A stretch of DNA of 64,000 nucleotides, from assembly GCF_007097395.1 (NCBI RefSeq), contig NZ_VKDC01000015.1, positions 62,001-126,000 of the forward strand, written 5' to 3'. The first letter of the stretch is position 1; every line of letters starts with the position of its first letter. The position numbers and the translations under genes were made by a program. Below are positions 37,501 through 44,987 of this stretch, one piece after another. Source of the stretch: Fulvivirga sp. M361. GTDB taxonomy: Bacteria > Bacteroidota > Bacteroidia > Cytophagales > Cyclobacteriaceae. The notes beneath the pieces were generated by a model. That model saw only the letters and a list, made by a program, of their open reading frames with translations, had not been told where the DNA came from and ran no database searches.

Positions 37501-39140
37501 GTAAAGGCTGGGCCTGGCCGATGGCATGGGAAGAACTGGGAGAATGCACCGGTGGTAACATGCTTCCGGAAGTAACTTCACTCACTACTGCTATCATTTA
37601 TGCAGATTCACTGCCTGTAACAGCACCCTTTCGTGTGAGGGCAAAAGATCCGGATGGTAGCATTTCAAGTGTTACTGTTAACATTACAGGAGGTAACTTG
37701 CCCTTGTTACCAAAAGGAGGGGATGTCTATGAGTCAAACTGGTCTTTTTCAGACTATGGCACATATACTTATACCGGGCAGGCTTATGATAATCAAGAAG
37801 GAGTTTCCTTGTTTACCTTTGAAATTACTATTAAGGAACCTTTGCCGGCAGGAGATTTTTTAGTCTCACCGCAGGAATATGATAGTTTTTTCCCCTACCG
37901 ATATGGTACCGATCTGGTAAATTACGAGCTGGATCCTGCCAAAGATTTTTTCACCTACCAGGCTTTTTTGGAAGCGATAGAGCGGATGAAGAACATTGAA
38001 GTGGTTTTTGAAAGACGCTCAGAAACAAACCTTTATCGTCTGACCCGGAAAGATAAAACTACCCATCAATCTCAGATTATTCGTGTGGACCAGGACTTTG
38101 ATGCAGACTGGAACCTATCCAAACCTATTGTTACTCAAGTGGTCGATTATGAAAAGTTTGCCACCGAGGGTGATGAGATCACAAAAAAGCGTGAGTTGTC
38201 AGCTTTCCTGGCCAACATTGCACAGGAAACTACCGGAGGCTGGGATACCGCTCCGGGTGGAAGATATGCCTGGGGGCTTCATTTTCGGGAAGAAGTGGGT
38301 TATGGTCAACCTGGCGCCCCGTTGGCTTATCGAGATGAAAATAATGCCAACTATCCGGCCGCTCCGGGTAAATCTTACCACGGCAGAGGCCCGATACAAT
38401 TGAGCTGGAATTATAATTACGGACAGGTAAGTGAGTTTTTGTTTGGAGACAAAAATGTGCTGCTCAACCAACCTGAATTAGTAGTTCAGGATGCTGCACT
38501 GGCTTTCCAGACGGCCATATGGTTCTGGATGACCCCTCAATTCCCAAAACCTTCCGCACATGATGTAATGGTCGGTAGCTGGACTCCCTCGACCTATGAT
38601 CAACAGCGAAACAGGTTGCCGGGATTTGGCATGACCGTGAATATCATTAACGGAGGATTGGAATGTGGTAAGGGCACGGAGATCGCTAAGGTGGTCCATA
38701 GGATCGGGCATTATGAGCGTTTTTCCGGTATTTTGGGAGTTACTACGGACCTGGATGGTACAAACGACTGCTCAGAATGTGGTTGTTCGGGTATGGGGCC
38801 TTTTTATGGTTTAGAACCTGAACCTGCCTCCAATGCAAGGAAAATGCCGGAAGAAAGTGCAGGTATATCCTTTTCCGGGGGAGTGGTGCAGATGACCTCT
38901 TATCCGAACCCTTTTCGTGATGAGGTTTTCTTCTCCTTAAAACTGGATCGTGAAGCAAAGATCAGCATCATGATCTTCAATACTTCAGGAGAGAAAATGA
39001 AATCGGTGGCGGAAGATCAGGTCTTCGAAAAGGGCAGTTATACACTTTCCGCGGATACCCAAAATTATCCTGCGGGTGTATATTATTACCATATTACACT
39101 AGACAAACACTTGAAAGTACTTAAGCTTATCAAAAGATGA
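34512..39140 (+). CDS. Multi-catalytic GH5-CBM6-GH16-GH19 secreted enzyme, T9SS substrate
   Basis: A 1542-residue secreted enzyme; the ATG at 34512 starts a signal peptide (NLIQFLLVLPFVFSMAMAQ), while the earlier ATG at 34437 lies in the terminator. Order, numbered from 34512: GH5 cellulase-like domain (25-335, catalytic E170 in CNEPNG and E264 in TEFGS), CBM6 (356-505), GH16-like domain (513-760, motif ELDFE with E634, D636, E638), Ig-like (790-880), two chitin-binding modules (885-942, 957-1013), Ig-like (1018-1115), GH19 chitinase (about 1135-1415, catalytic E1239 and E1261), and a T9SS sorting domain (1463-1542). All key catalytic residues are present. It likely attacks mixed glucan-chitin walls. 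Confidence 0.93.
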   Translation: MKIKKTLPDPGNLIQFLLVLPFVFSMAMAQNTPVEQNGQLKVCGTKLCNQYNNPIQLRGMSTHGIQWYGWDDCLTEASLDALAYDWEADILRISLYVQEGGYETDPVGFTNQVSRLINEATERGMYALVDWHQLNPGDPNDNLENARKFFTDIATQHKNKNNIIYDICNEPNGSSVTWNRIKTYADQIIPVIKGIDNDAVILVGTHGWATFGVSGQGSLQDVIDNPLRFDNIMYTFHFYAKSHRDTYLNTLDRASDVLPVFVTEFGSQEYTGDGPNDFVMTQRYIDLMQRKKISWTNWNFSDDFRSGAVWESGTCSNGPWTVGRLKPAGTWIREKIRFPADNFPGGDPNPIQSPYGGTPWSVPGSLEAENYDAGGQGIAFNDLTNVNEGNAYRDDPVDIEVCTDTGGGYNVGWIVNGEWLEYTVDVATSGTYMMEARVAAEAPGKSFHFEVEGQIVSNSVSVPNTGGWQNWQTVSTAVSLNAGVQVIRVVMESDNFNLNSMTFRLDSGPGIDIKHEFFDDFTYTGYADPEMLGFGWNIVDGVSGPTEGSLYKKEQVQFVSDPQLPGNKVMHVINKAAGTASSIQNARIESQKIFFEGTYAARVYFDSSPASSMDGNVETFYTINWSPGNPNYSELDFEYLPYNVWGDRSKKTMHTTSWARAGEVSDNANTQEYNDFQGWHDLVIQASDGQNVRYFIDGRLMATHTVSDRGNSVYPRMNMQIAFANWIFFNDQDGLNPSGQQRTTTMKVDWVYHAKNVALSLSEVSGRVEAIRNNNLERLNTMEESQADGPPTVAITSPQPGTTYMEGDDITVTAIASDQEGPITKVEFYRDGTKVFDDFSAPYTFSWNNVSEGSYQWYARAYDNSGKNSDSNTIIVTVSNSNSDCNVAQYVDGNTYDSGDMIQHNGNKYRCKVGGWCAIGGPYEPGIGWASGDAWEDLGTCSTAGLAVSNRLDAECSASPYVNGSAYGNGDEVQNDGKKYRCKVGGWCTIGGPYEPGKGWAWPMAWEELGECTGGNMLPEVTSLTTAIIYADSLPVTAPFRVRAKDPDGSISSVTVNITGGNLPLLPKGGDVYESNWSFSDYGTYTYTGQAYDNQEGVSLFTFEITIKEPLPAGDFLVSPQEYDSFFPYRYGTDLVNYELDPAKDFFTYQAFLEAIERMKNIEVVFERRSETNLYRLTRKDKTTHQSQIIRVDQDFDADWNLSKPIVTQVVDYEKFATEGDEITKKRELSAFLANIAQETTGGWDTAPGGRYAWGLHFREEVGYGQPGAPLAYRDENNANYPAAPGKSYHGRGPIQLSWNYNYGQVSEFLFGDKNVLLNQPELVVQDAALAFQTAIWFWMTPQFPKPSAHDVMVGSWTPSTYDQQRNRLPGFGMTVNIINGGLECGKGTEIAKVVHRIGHYERFSGILGVTTDLDGTNDCSECGCSGMGPFYGLEPEPASNARKMPEESAGISFSGGVVQMTSYPNPFRDEVFFSLKLDREAKISIMIFNTSGEKMKSVAEDQVFEKGSYTLSADTQNYPAGVYYYHITLDKHLKVLKLIKR

Positions 39141-39462
39141 GGCTTATTAAGTGAGGATGAAGAGTTGCTAAGTCATTGACTGTAAGTGTGGTGATTTTTG
39201 GATACAGGCACTTACAGAAGGGCCAAACCGGTAGTTTTCATTTATCAACACGTTATGATAAATGAATGATTCCGGTTAAAGAGCCTTAGAGTAGCAGAAT
39301 ATAGGTAAGGGTTGTTTTTGAAAGGGAGTTGGGGGCTCCCCTTCTTAAACGCTCTTTTCCTTTTCAGTTATTGGAAAATAAAGGTTTGATAAAGTTTAAT
39401 TCATTTCCGGTCTGAAAGGAGACTCGATCTTTCGTCTAAATAGAGCATTAAGTAAAAATGAC
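39141..39462. other. Spacer between converging genes
   Basis: About 320 bases. A G/C-rich inverted repeat near 39321-39345 (AAGGGAG...CTCCCCTT) could be a terminator for the preceding gene but is imperfect. No ORF of interest. Confidence 0.4.
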
Positions 39463-39843
39463 TTAATGATAGATATGAATCACTTTATCAAGGAAAATAA
39501 TAATGCCAACGGCTGTTGCTGTAATTGAAGTGATCAATACAGCTCCGGCAGAAAGGTCTTTTACTAATCCTATTCCCGGATGACGTTGTGGGTGGAGGTG
39601 GTCTATTAATTTTTCGATGGCTGTATTAAAAGTTTCTGCTGTCAATACAAGTCCGATCATTACAATGATACAGACCCATTCCATCCGGTCCAGGCTAAGA
39701 AAACAGCCTAGAGTAATGGTGATTATGGCTGCGACTGTTTGATATAGAATATTATTTTCATGGCAAAAAACGTAACGAATTCCTTTAATGGCATATCCGT
39801 AACTCCGTAAATTCTTATTCAGGCTATCTCTTAAAGCGTTCAT
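39463..39843 (-). CDS. Diacylglycerol/undecaprenol kinase family membrane protein
   Basis: A 126-residue membrane protein of the DgkA family. It has three predicted transmembrane helices and the conserved cytosolic region TAETFNTAIEKLIDHL with the catalytic glutamate, followed by GLVKDLSAGAVL. Gram-positive-type relatives phosphorylate undecaprenol; proteobacterial ones phosphorylate diacylglycerol. Substrate cannot be told from sequence. It is the last gene of the operon and overlaps the preceding one by 20 bases. Confidence 0.88.
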   Translation of the reverse strand: MNALRDSLNKNLRSYGYAIKGIRYVFCHENNILYQTVAAIITITLGCFLSLDRMEWVCIIVMIGLVLTAETFNTAIEKLIDHLHPQRHPGIGLVKDLSAGAVLITSITATAVGIIIFLDKVIHIYH

Positions 39844-40504
39844 GGCGGATCAATGTTTGTAACATGAAGTAAATAATAAAAAGCAAAGCAGAGAAACCCA
39901 GGGTCATTTTTAGTGCCTGTACATTGGTAAGTTGCCCGAAGGTATCTACCAGAAGCGCCAACGGGCGGGTAAACAGGTCCCAGCTATTCCAGCGCTGTAC
40001 GCGGCCCAGGTATATGCCGTAACCAGATAATATAAGACTTACGGATATAAGAATCCATGACCTCGTAATGGTAAGGTATCGATTGATGAGCTGATGGATG
40101 ATATGAAGAGAGTAGATACCCACAATGAGTCCGGTAAATGCACAAGAAAAAAGTAATAAGGTGTCTGCCCAGATGGCCGGATTGAAGCGGTTATTTAAAT
40201 GCACCAGGTCCGTAATGAGATATGGAGCATTTGGAAAAAACAATAGCCACAAACAAAACATTATGCAGGCCTTCCATTTTTTCAATAGGCCGAATGTCAT
40301 CCTGTGTCGCCATAAAAGAGCAAAAAATAAAGGTACCCAGGCTAAAAACAGGTTCCAGGCCAGGAAAAAGTAAGTAAAATTGGACGACCTCAAATAGCTC
40401 ATAATGATGAGTAATAGGCAGAATACAGTCAGTTGTGCCAGTACACCAACCGGAGTGCTGACATATCTTATAGCTTTCAACATTTTATTATGCGGTTGCT
40501 TCAT
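39824..40504 (-). CDS. DUF1361 membrane protein
   Basis: A 226-residue integral membrane protein with six or seven hydrophobic segments. The sequence AWNLFLAWVPLFFALLW and PNAPYLITDLVHL is typical of DUF1361. No function has been assigned to this family. An alternative start at the ATG eight codons inside is possible. It overlaps the genes on both sides (four bases upstream, 20 downstream), so it is part of one operon. Confidence 0.85.
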   Translation of the reverse strand: MKQPHNKMLKAIRYVSTPVGVLAQLTVFCLLLIIMSYLRSSNFTYFFLAWNLFLAWVPLFFALLWRHRMTFGLLKKWKACIMFCLWLLFFPNAPYLITDLVHLNNRFNPAIWADTLLLFSCAFTGLIVGIYSLHIIHQLINRYLTITRSWILISVSLILSGYGIYLGRVQRWNSWDLFTRPLALLVDTFGQLTNVQALKMTLGFSALLFIIYFMLQTLIRHERFKR

Positions 40505-40920
40505 TGTGTTTTCTTTAGAGTTGGTTTGAAATAGTTAGTCGAAAAAAAGTACCATCCGGTAATGGCTGACAGGTAGGTGCTGATCGCCAGTGAGGATGAA
40601 AAAGACTCGAAATCGGAGACATAGCAAACTATCCCTCCGGGTATTCCGAAAGTGAATAGATAAAATGGGAGTACCTTCTCAAATATTTCTAGCGTGTCCC
40701 TTGACGAATGACGTTCATACCACAACGTTAAAGGCGCAAAAAAAAGACAGCCTGCCACGAAAGCAATGATCCAGCATATTAAAGTGCCAAAGAAAAAGAT
40801 CATGAACCATAGGGTTTGGTCCAGATGCTTTTCCAATACTGTAAATGGCACTAAAAAGTAGATCATGGATAACGGGCCAAGTTTTGCAGACATTTTGACG
40901 ATGGAAACAGCTGTGTTCAT
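40501..40920 (-). CDS. Hypothetical membrane protein
   Basis: A 139-residue protein with four predicted transmembrane helices (PLSMIYFLVPFTVL, WFMIFFFGTLICWIIAFVAG, YLFTFGIPGGIVCYVSDF, LAISTYLSAITGWYFF). I do not recognise a family. It overlaps its neighbours by four bases at each end, so it is translated as part of the same operon as the DUF4173 and DUF1361 genes. Function is unknown. Confidence 0.75.
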   Translation of the reverse strand: MNTAVSIVKMSAKLGPLSMIYFLVPFTVLEKHLDQTLWFMIFFFGTLICWIIAFVAGCLFFAPLTLWYERHSSRDTLEIFEKVLPFYLFTFGIPGGIVCYVSDFESFSSSLAISTYLSAITGWYFFSTNYFKPTLKKTQ

Positions 40921-42371
40921 TGTGTCGCTACTTCAAGTTCCTGGAAAGTTTGATCATCGCGGTAATTCCAGGATTGCCAACCCTGCTTCTCCATACGTTC
41001 GTAAAAGTCTTTTCTTTTAGTTTGGAGTAGGTTTCTGTAAGAATCCCTGGTCAGGAGGCCATTGTTTTCCCATGATTGAAGTAATGGAAGGTTAGCGTCC
41101 GACAACTTGATCAGGTATTCAAAGTCTACTTCCTTATTTTGCTTGTAATTGACCTGTGTAATGATTTTGTCCCAGTTCCATATACTCATGGTACAAAGAA
41201 GTCCGTAGGCCACCCAGCTATTTCTTCGGATTAAATACCATAGGTTTTTCTTATTTACCACTTTCAGATAGGTGGTAAGCAAGCCTGCCAGCGCCAGAAA
41301 AAGATAGACAAACACTCCGATACGTTTGTAAGTGAGGCTGTATTCTTCTATGTAAAGGGCATTTTTATAGGCTGTGGTCAATGCGAGTACTATGTTTTGA
41401 ATAATCCATACATAGGCAAATAACAGCATCCTGCTTTTGTCCGGATAGAAGTTAAGATTGGACCTCAGAAAGTAGAGAATAATAAGGATCGCCAATATAA
41501 TGGAGACAATAAGTGTATAAACGCCTTGATGTACATATTCGGAATAAGAAAGTCCTTCAGGTAATGTGGCACCAAGTACATACCGGATATCAACAATATT
41601 AAAGACCAGAAGCAGGATATTCAGGAAGAACAAAAGTATCATGCCAGTTTTCAATTCGAACTTCAAAGCCAACGGGTGGAATATTAGTTTTCGATTTCTC
41701 CTTTTGCGTTCTATGCGATTGCCTGCATCTATGTCCATTTTGATAAGGTGGTTCAATCGGACACCATAGAAACATCCAAATAGCAGAAAACTACCGATCA
41801 TAGTGAATCGTACCCAGCCCCAGGAAATAAAATCAAGGTCAATGCTTTTGATGAAACTTGAAAATGCAGGATTGGCATTGGCGTAGAGACTCAGGAAGAT
41901 CAAGGTGATCAATGCAGGTAGCGCAAAACTTCCGAAACGTAATAGCTTGAGTTCGTGACTTGATACCCGGCGTTCAGGATGGGTTTCTTTTGCCGGTTTT
42001 TGATGAAAATATCTCGCCAAATAAATAAAAGGGGAAGCCATAATAGAATATACAGCATTCAGAAGGGTCACGAACATGGAAGTTTTTGAATTTAATGAAT
42101 ATCCCAATAGTACGAGAGTGGATAGAACGCTTGCAGTTATCGCGAGATCGGAATGAATCATGATAACAGCTATTGAGGTGATCAAACTTGTGGATGCAAG
42201 TACCAGTATGGGTTTACTGACAGTGTTGAAAGACCGATCAATAAAAATAGCAGCCAGTAAGGTCAGATTGAAAATTGGGAGATTAATACCTATGTCATGT
42301 TCATAAAACAAGTAGGAATAAATAATAATGGTTAAGAGTAGCAGAAGGTCCCGGCGTTTTATATTGCTCAT
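40917..42371 (-). CDS. DUF4173 family membrane protein
   Basis: A 484-residue polytopic membrane protein with about twelve hydrophobic segments and a soluble C-terminus (roughly 420-484). The segment NPAFSSFIKSIDLDFISWGWVRFT is characteristic of DUF4173, a Bacteroidota-rich family without assigned function. The start at 42371 lies 18 bases after a palindrome shared with the regulator operon, implying direct control by that regulator. It is the first gene of the 40.9-39.5 kb overlapping operon. Confidence 0.85.
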   Translation of the reverse strand: MSNIKRRDLLLLLTIIIYSYLFYEHDIGINLPIFNLTLLAAIFIDRSFNTVSKPILVLASTSLITSIAVIMIHSDLAITASVLSTLVLLGYSLNSKTSMFVTLLNAVYSIMASPFIYLARYFHQKPAKETHPERRVSSHELKLLRFGSFALPALITLIFLSLYANANPAFSSFIKSIDLDFISWGWVRFTMIGSFLLFGCFYGVRLNHLIKMDIDAGNRIERKRRNRKLIFHPLALKFELKTGMILLFFLNILLLVFNIVDIRYVLGATLPEGLSYSEYVHQGVYTLIVSIILAILIILYFLRSNLNFYPDKSRMLLFAYVWIIQNIVLALTTAYKNALYIEEYSLTYKRIGVFVYLFLALAGLLTTYLKVVNKKNLWYLIRRNSWVAYGLLCTMSIWNWDKIITQVNYKQNKEVDFEYLIKLSDANLPLLQSWENNGLLTRDSYRNLLQTKRKDFYERMEKQGWQSWNYRDDQTFQELEVATQ

Positions 42372-42389
42372 AATGTTTTGTTTAAAAGT

Positions 42390-42406
42390 ACTTTGTAATT
42401 CAAAGT
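42390..42406. promoter_or_regulatory. Palindromic operator upstream of the DUF4173 gene
   Basis: ACTTTGTAATTCAAAGT: inverted arms ACTTTG and CAAAGT with a five-base centre. An almost identical site, one base different in the centre, occurs at 43402-43420 before the regulator operon. The shared flank AAAAGT is conserved too. Likely the binding site of the winged-helix protein at 42474. Confidence 0.75.
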
Positions 42407-42473
42407 GATAAAATAAATTTTTTTCCTTTATTTAATGCATGCAATGCTCTCGAACTGATCTTGATCTTTCATT

Positions 42474-42773
42474 TTATTCATTGCCTTTGATCAATGCTTC
42501 TAATGCTTTTATATGATCGTTAAATGCTGACTTTCCTTCTTCGGTAACGCTGTATTTCGTATTCGGCTTTCTACCGATAAATTCCTTTTTCATCGTAATG
42601 TAAGCAGTTTTTTCCAGGGCCTTAAGATGACTTGCCAGGTTACCGTCCGTCACATTGATCAGCTCTTTTAAGGAGTTGAAGTCCACGAAATCATTTACCA
42701 TTAATGCAGACATAATACCCAGCCGCACACGGTTTTCAAATGCCTTATTTAGTTTTTCGATAAGGTGTTTCAC
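42474..42773 (-). CDS. Winged-helix transcriptional regulator (PF13601-type)
   Basis: A 99-residue winged-helix DNA-binding protein. The helix-turn-helix includes SLKELINVTDGNLASHLKALE, followed by the wing FIGRKPNTKYSVTEEGKSAF. The small PF13601 regulators usually act as ligand-independent repressors in operons with membrane proteins. It overlaps the gene at 42770 by four bases. The two palindromes at 42390 and 43402 are its most likely operators, including one controlling its own operon. Confidence 0.9.
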   Translation of the reverse strand: MKHLIEKLNKAFENRVRLGIMSALMVNDFVDFNSLKELINVTDGNLASHLKALEKTAYITMKKEFIGRKPNTKYSVTEEGKSAFNDHIKALEALIKGNE

Positions 42774-43393
42774 CGTTCGTATTTAAAATACATTACAGTA
42801 CCATACAGGATGTGAAGTATTCCAAAACCAATGGCCCAAAACAAGAGCCCATAACCCACATACACGAAGGCCAGTAACCCGATAACGATTTCAGTTAAGC
42901 CCAGGTAGCGTATATCCTTAAAAGTGTGATGACTGGCATTGATCAACGATAGCCCATAAAAGACTAATGTAGAGGGGGCTACCATCGTATAATAACCATT
43001 ATTTAAAAGTATAACACATACCATACCTCCTGTGCCCAGTGGGATCAACAAATTGATCAACAATCGTTTGGTAGTATGGTCCCATATTTTTAATCCCTGG
43101 ATCTTTGCCTTTCGTGTAGTGAAAAAAATACCCGTACTCAAAGCCAGGAAAAGGACCAGGCCCGCCACGATGAGCATGAACTGTACGTCGCTGGTATAGG
43201 AATGGGCATAGCTCCGGCTGTACAGCATTCCATCCGAAGTGTACATTCGATCAAATACCAACCAGGCGCCGACTAATGCATACACCCCGGCAAAAACGCC
43301 GGAAAGGCCGCTGAGTGAAATGAAACGTGATGAACGTTCCATCATGTTTTTTATTTCAGAGATCTCGCTCAGGTACTGATCTTTGCTATTCAT
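42770..43393 (-). CDS. Hypothetical membrane protein co-transcribed with the regulator
   Basis: A 207-residue protein with an N-terminal soluble helix and about five transmembrane segments (FISLSGLSGVFAGVYALVGAW, LMLIVAGLVLFLALSTGIFF-like, ending FGILHILYGTVMYF). Proteins of this kind commonly precede PF13601 regulators in Bacteroidota. It is the first gene of the unit. The start codon lies nine bases after the palindromic operator and four bases past a TACTTTTG promoter-like box, so the mRNA may be nearly leaderless. Confidence 0.8.
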   Translation of the reverse strand: MNSKDQYLSEISEIKNMMERSSRFISLSGLSGVFAGVYALVGAWLVFDRMYTSDGMLYSRSYAHSYTSDVQFMLIVAGLVLFLALSTGIFFTTRKAKIQGLKIWDHTTKRLLINLLIPLGTGGMVCVILLNNGYYTMVAPSTLVFYGLSLINASHHTFKDIRYLGLTEIVIGLLAFVYVGYGLLFWAIGFGILHILYGTVMYFKYER

Positions 43394-43396
43394 TTC

Positions 43397-43404
43397 AAAA
43401 GTAC
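43397..43404 (-). promoter_or_regulatory. -7 promoter box overlapping the operator
   Basis: TACTTTTG on the minus strand matches TAnnTTTG. It shares three bases with the operator palindrome at 43402-43420 and ends only a few bases before the start codon at 43393. The overlap fits repression by blocking the polymerase. Confidence 0.5.
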
Positions 43405-43420
43405 TTTGTGATTCAAAGTA
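43402..43420. promoter_or_regulatory. Palindromic operator upstream of the regulator operon
   Basis: TACTTTGTGATTCAAAGTA: seven-base arms TACTTTG and CAAAGTA around a five-base centre, fully symmetric. It matches the site at 42390 in 16 of 17 core bases. Placement over the promoter suggests autoregulation by the winged-helix gene product. Confidence 0.8.
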
Positions 43421-43457
43421 ACTACACGTAAATGAAAAAACAAAGTTTCATTTAGAA

Positions 43458-43488
43458 TAAAAAAACCAGCGTGTAATTGCACCCTGGT
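43458..43488 (-). terminator. Intrinsic terminator after the DJ-1/PfpI gene
   Basis: On the minus strand ACCAGGGTG and CACGCTGGT form a nine-position stem with one mismatch, followed by seven T. It ends the gene that stops at 43512 and separates it from the regulator operon downstream. Confidence 0.8.
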
Positions 43489-43511
43489 CTTTGTGTAATT
43501 AATTGGTCCCT

Positions 43512-44300
43512 CTATTCCTTCAAGGTTAGTTGACCTAACAATTTATTGGCCACTAGTTCGGATGATTGCGGGTTCTGCCCTGTGATCAACAGACCATCTT
43601 CTACTGCAAAAGCACTCCAATCCTCACCACGTTCAAATTGACCCCCATTATCTTTAAGCATATCTTCTACTAAAAATGGTACCACATTGGTTAACTGCAC
43701 AGCTTCTTCCTCTGTATTTGTAAATCCGGTAACTTTTTTACCTTTTACCAATGCATTTCCATTTTTATCTTTCACGTTTTGCAAAGCAGCAGGAGCATGG
43801 CACACCAGTGCTACAGGCTTATCATTAGTATAAAATGATTCGATTAATGCAATAGAAAACTCATCGGTGGCAAGGTCCCACAACGGTCCATGTCCACCGG
43901 GATAAAAAATGGCATCATAAGTTTCATGATTGACCTTACTTAATACCATGGTGTTACTAAGTTTTTGCTGCAACTCATTGTCCTTATTAAATCGATCTGT
44001 GGACGGCGTGCTAAAGTCAGGTAATTCACTTTTAGGATCAATAGGAGGTTGCCCACCTTTGGGTGATGCCAGGTGGATCTCTACTCCCTTGTCTTTTAGC
44101 GCATAATAGGGTGTAGCAAACTCTTCCACCCAGAATCCCGTTTTTTCCCCGGTATTGCCCAGTTTATCGTGCGATGTTAATACAAATAGTACCTTCATAA
44201 TTTTTTCGTCGTTGGTGATCAATTCGTTTTTGTCTTCTTTCTTTGTAGTGCTACAACTTAAAATAAAAGCCACAGCGCTTAATAAAAATGTGTACTTCAT
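43512..44300 (-). CDS. DJ-1/PfpI family lipoprotein (Hsp31-like)
   Basis: A 262-residue protein. The ATG at 44298-44300 starts KYTFLLSAVAFILSCS, a lipoprotein signal with lipobox-like ILSC; the ORF opens further up at 44363. The domain is the type 1 glutamine amidotransferase-like DJ-1/PfpI fold, with the nucleophile elbow ALVCHAPAAL, YPGGHGPLWDL and SPKGGQPP. The arrangement resembles Hsp31/YhbO-like chaperone-glyoxalase proteins. Lipid anchoring of this family is unusual. The gene is followed by its own terminator. Role is probably in stress protection. Confidence 0.85.
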   Translation of the reverse strand: MKYTFLLSAVAFILSCSTTKKEDKNELITNDEKIMKVLFVLTSHDKLGNTGEKTGFWVEEFATPYYALKDKGVEIHLASPKGGQPPIDPKSELPDFSTPSTDRFNKDNELQQKLSNTMVLSKVNHETYDAIFYPGGHGPLWDLATDEFSIALIESFYTNDKPVALVCHAPAALQNVKDKNGNALVKGKKVTGFTNTEEEAVQLTNVVPFLVEDMLKDNGGQFERGEDWSAFAVEDGLLITGQNPQSSELVANKLLGQLTLKE

Positions 44301-44402
44301 TAATACTTTTTTTCTTGCACAAAGATCATGGGAATATATCCCTCCGGCGAGGAGGCAGATCACTAAAATGAAGTGATGTAGATCACTTCCGGTAGAACGG
44401 GA

Positions 44403-44987
44403 TCATTCCAACCGGCTGAGTGTTTCCCTGGATACACCCAGAAAGGAAGCGATCATCTTTTTAGGTACACGTTGCAAAAGACTTGGATACAGGCGCAGGA
44501 ATTCTTCATACCTTTCCTTTGCGTTGTTTTTCAATAAGGAAAGGATCCTTTTTTGAAGGGCAAGAAAGCCAAATTTTGTTTTATTGGCCCAAAACAACGC
44601 CATACGGTGTTGTTCCTGACAAAGTTTTTCCCTGTTTTCTAATGAAATAGTCAGCAGCTCACAGTCTTCAATACATTCTATGAAAATACTGGCCTGGCTT
44701 TGTTTTAAAAAAGCCTCGTAGTCCGTGATCCACCATTCTTCCTGCGCAAACTGAATGATATGCTCTTTACCGGATCCATCGACAAAGTAAGCTTTTAAAC
44801 AGCCTTTGAGTACCCAAAATTCATTGCGCACCTGATCGTGTTCCTGTACAACGAATTGGTGCTTTTTTCGTCTTATGACATCGAAGTGCCCCAGAATAGG
44901 TTCGAATTCCTCGTTGGTCATAGGAAAAGTGGCTTCTTCGATGTGTTTTTTTAACGGGAGTAACAATTGAGCTTGATTGGATACCAT
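44403..44987 (-). CDS. Crp/Fnr family transcriptional regulator
   Basis: A 194-residue regulator with an N-terminal cyclic-nucleotide-binding-like barrel (about 20-125; HIIQFAQEEWWITDYEAF) and a C-terminal helix-turn-helix (VPKKMIASFLGVSRETLSRLE). It lacks the cysteine set of Fnr, so it is not an oxygen sensor of that type. It lies 102 bases upstream of the DJ-1/PfpI gene on the same strand and may control it. Ligand is unknown. Confidence 0.9.
   Translation of the reverse strand: MVSNQAQLLLPLKKHIEEATFPMTNEEFEPILGHFDVIRRKKHQFVVQEHDQVRNEFWVLKGCLKAYFVDGSGKEHIIQFAQEEWWITDYEAFLKQSQASIFIECIEDCELLTISLENREKLCQEQHRMALFWANKTKFGFLALQKRILSLLKNNAKERYEEFLRLYPSLLQRVPKKMIASFLGVSRETLSRLE

Noticed and set aside
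30235-39140. Polysaccharide utilisation locus with SusC/SusD
   Set aside because: No SusC- or SusD-like gene occurs in the window near the chitinases.
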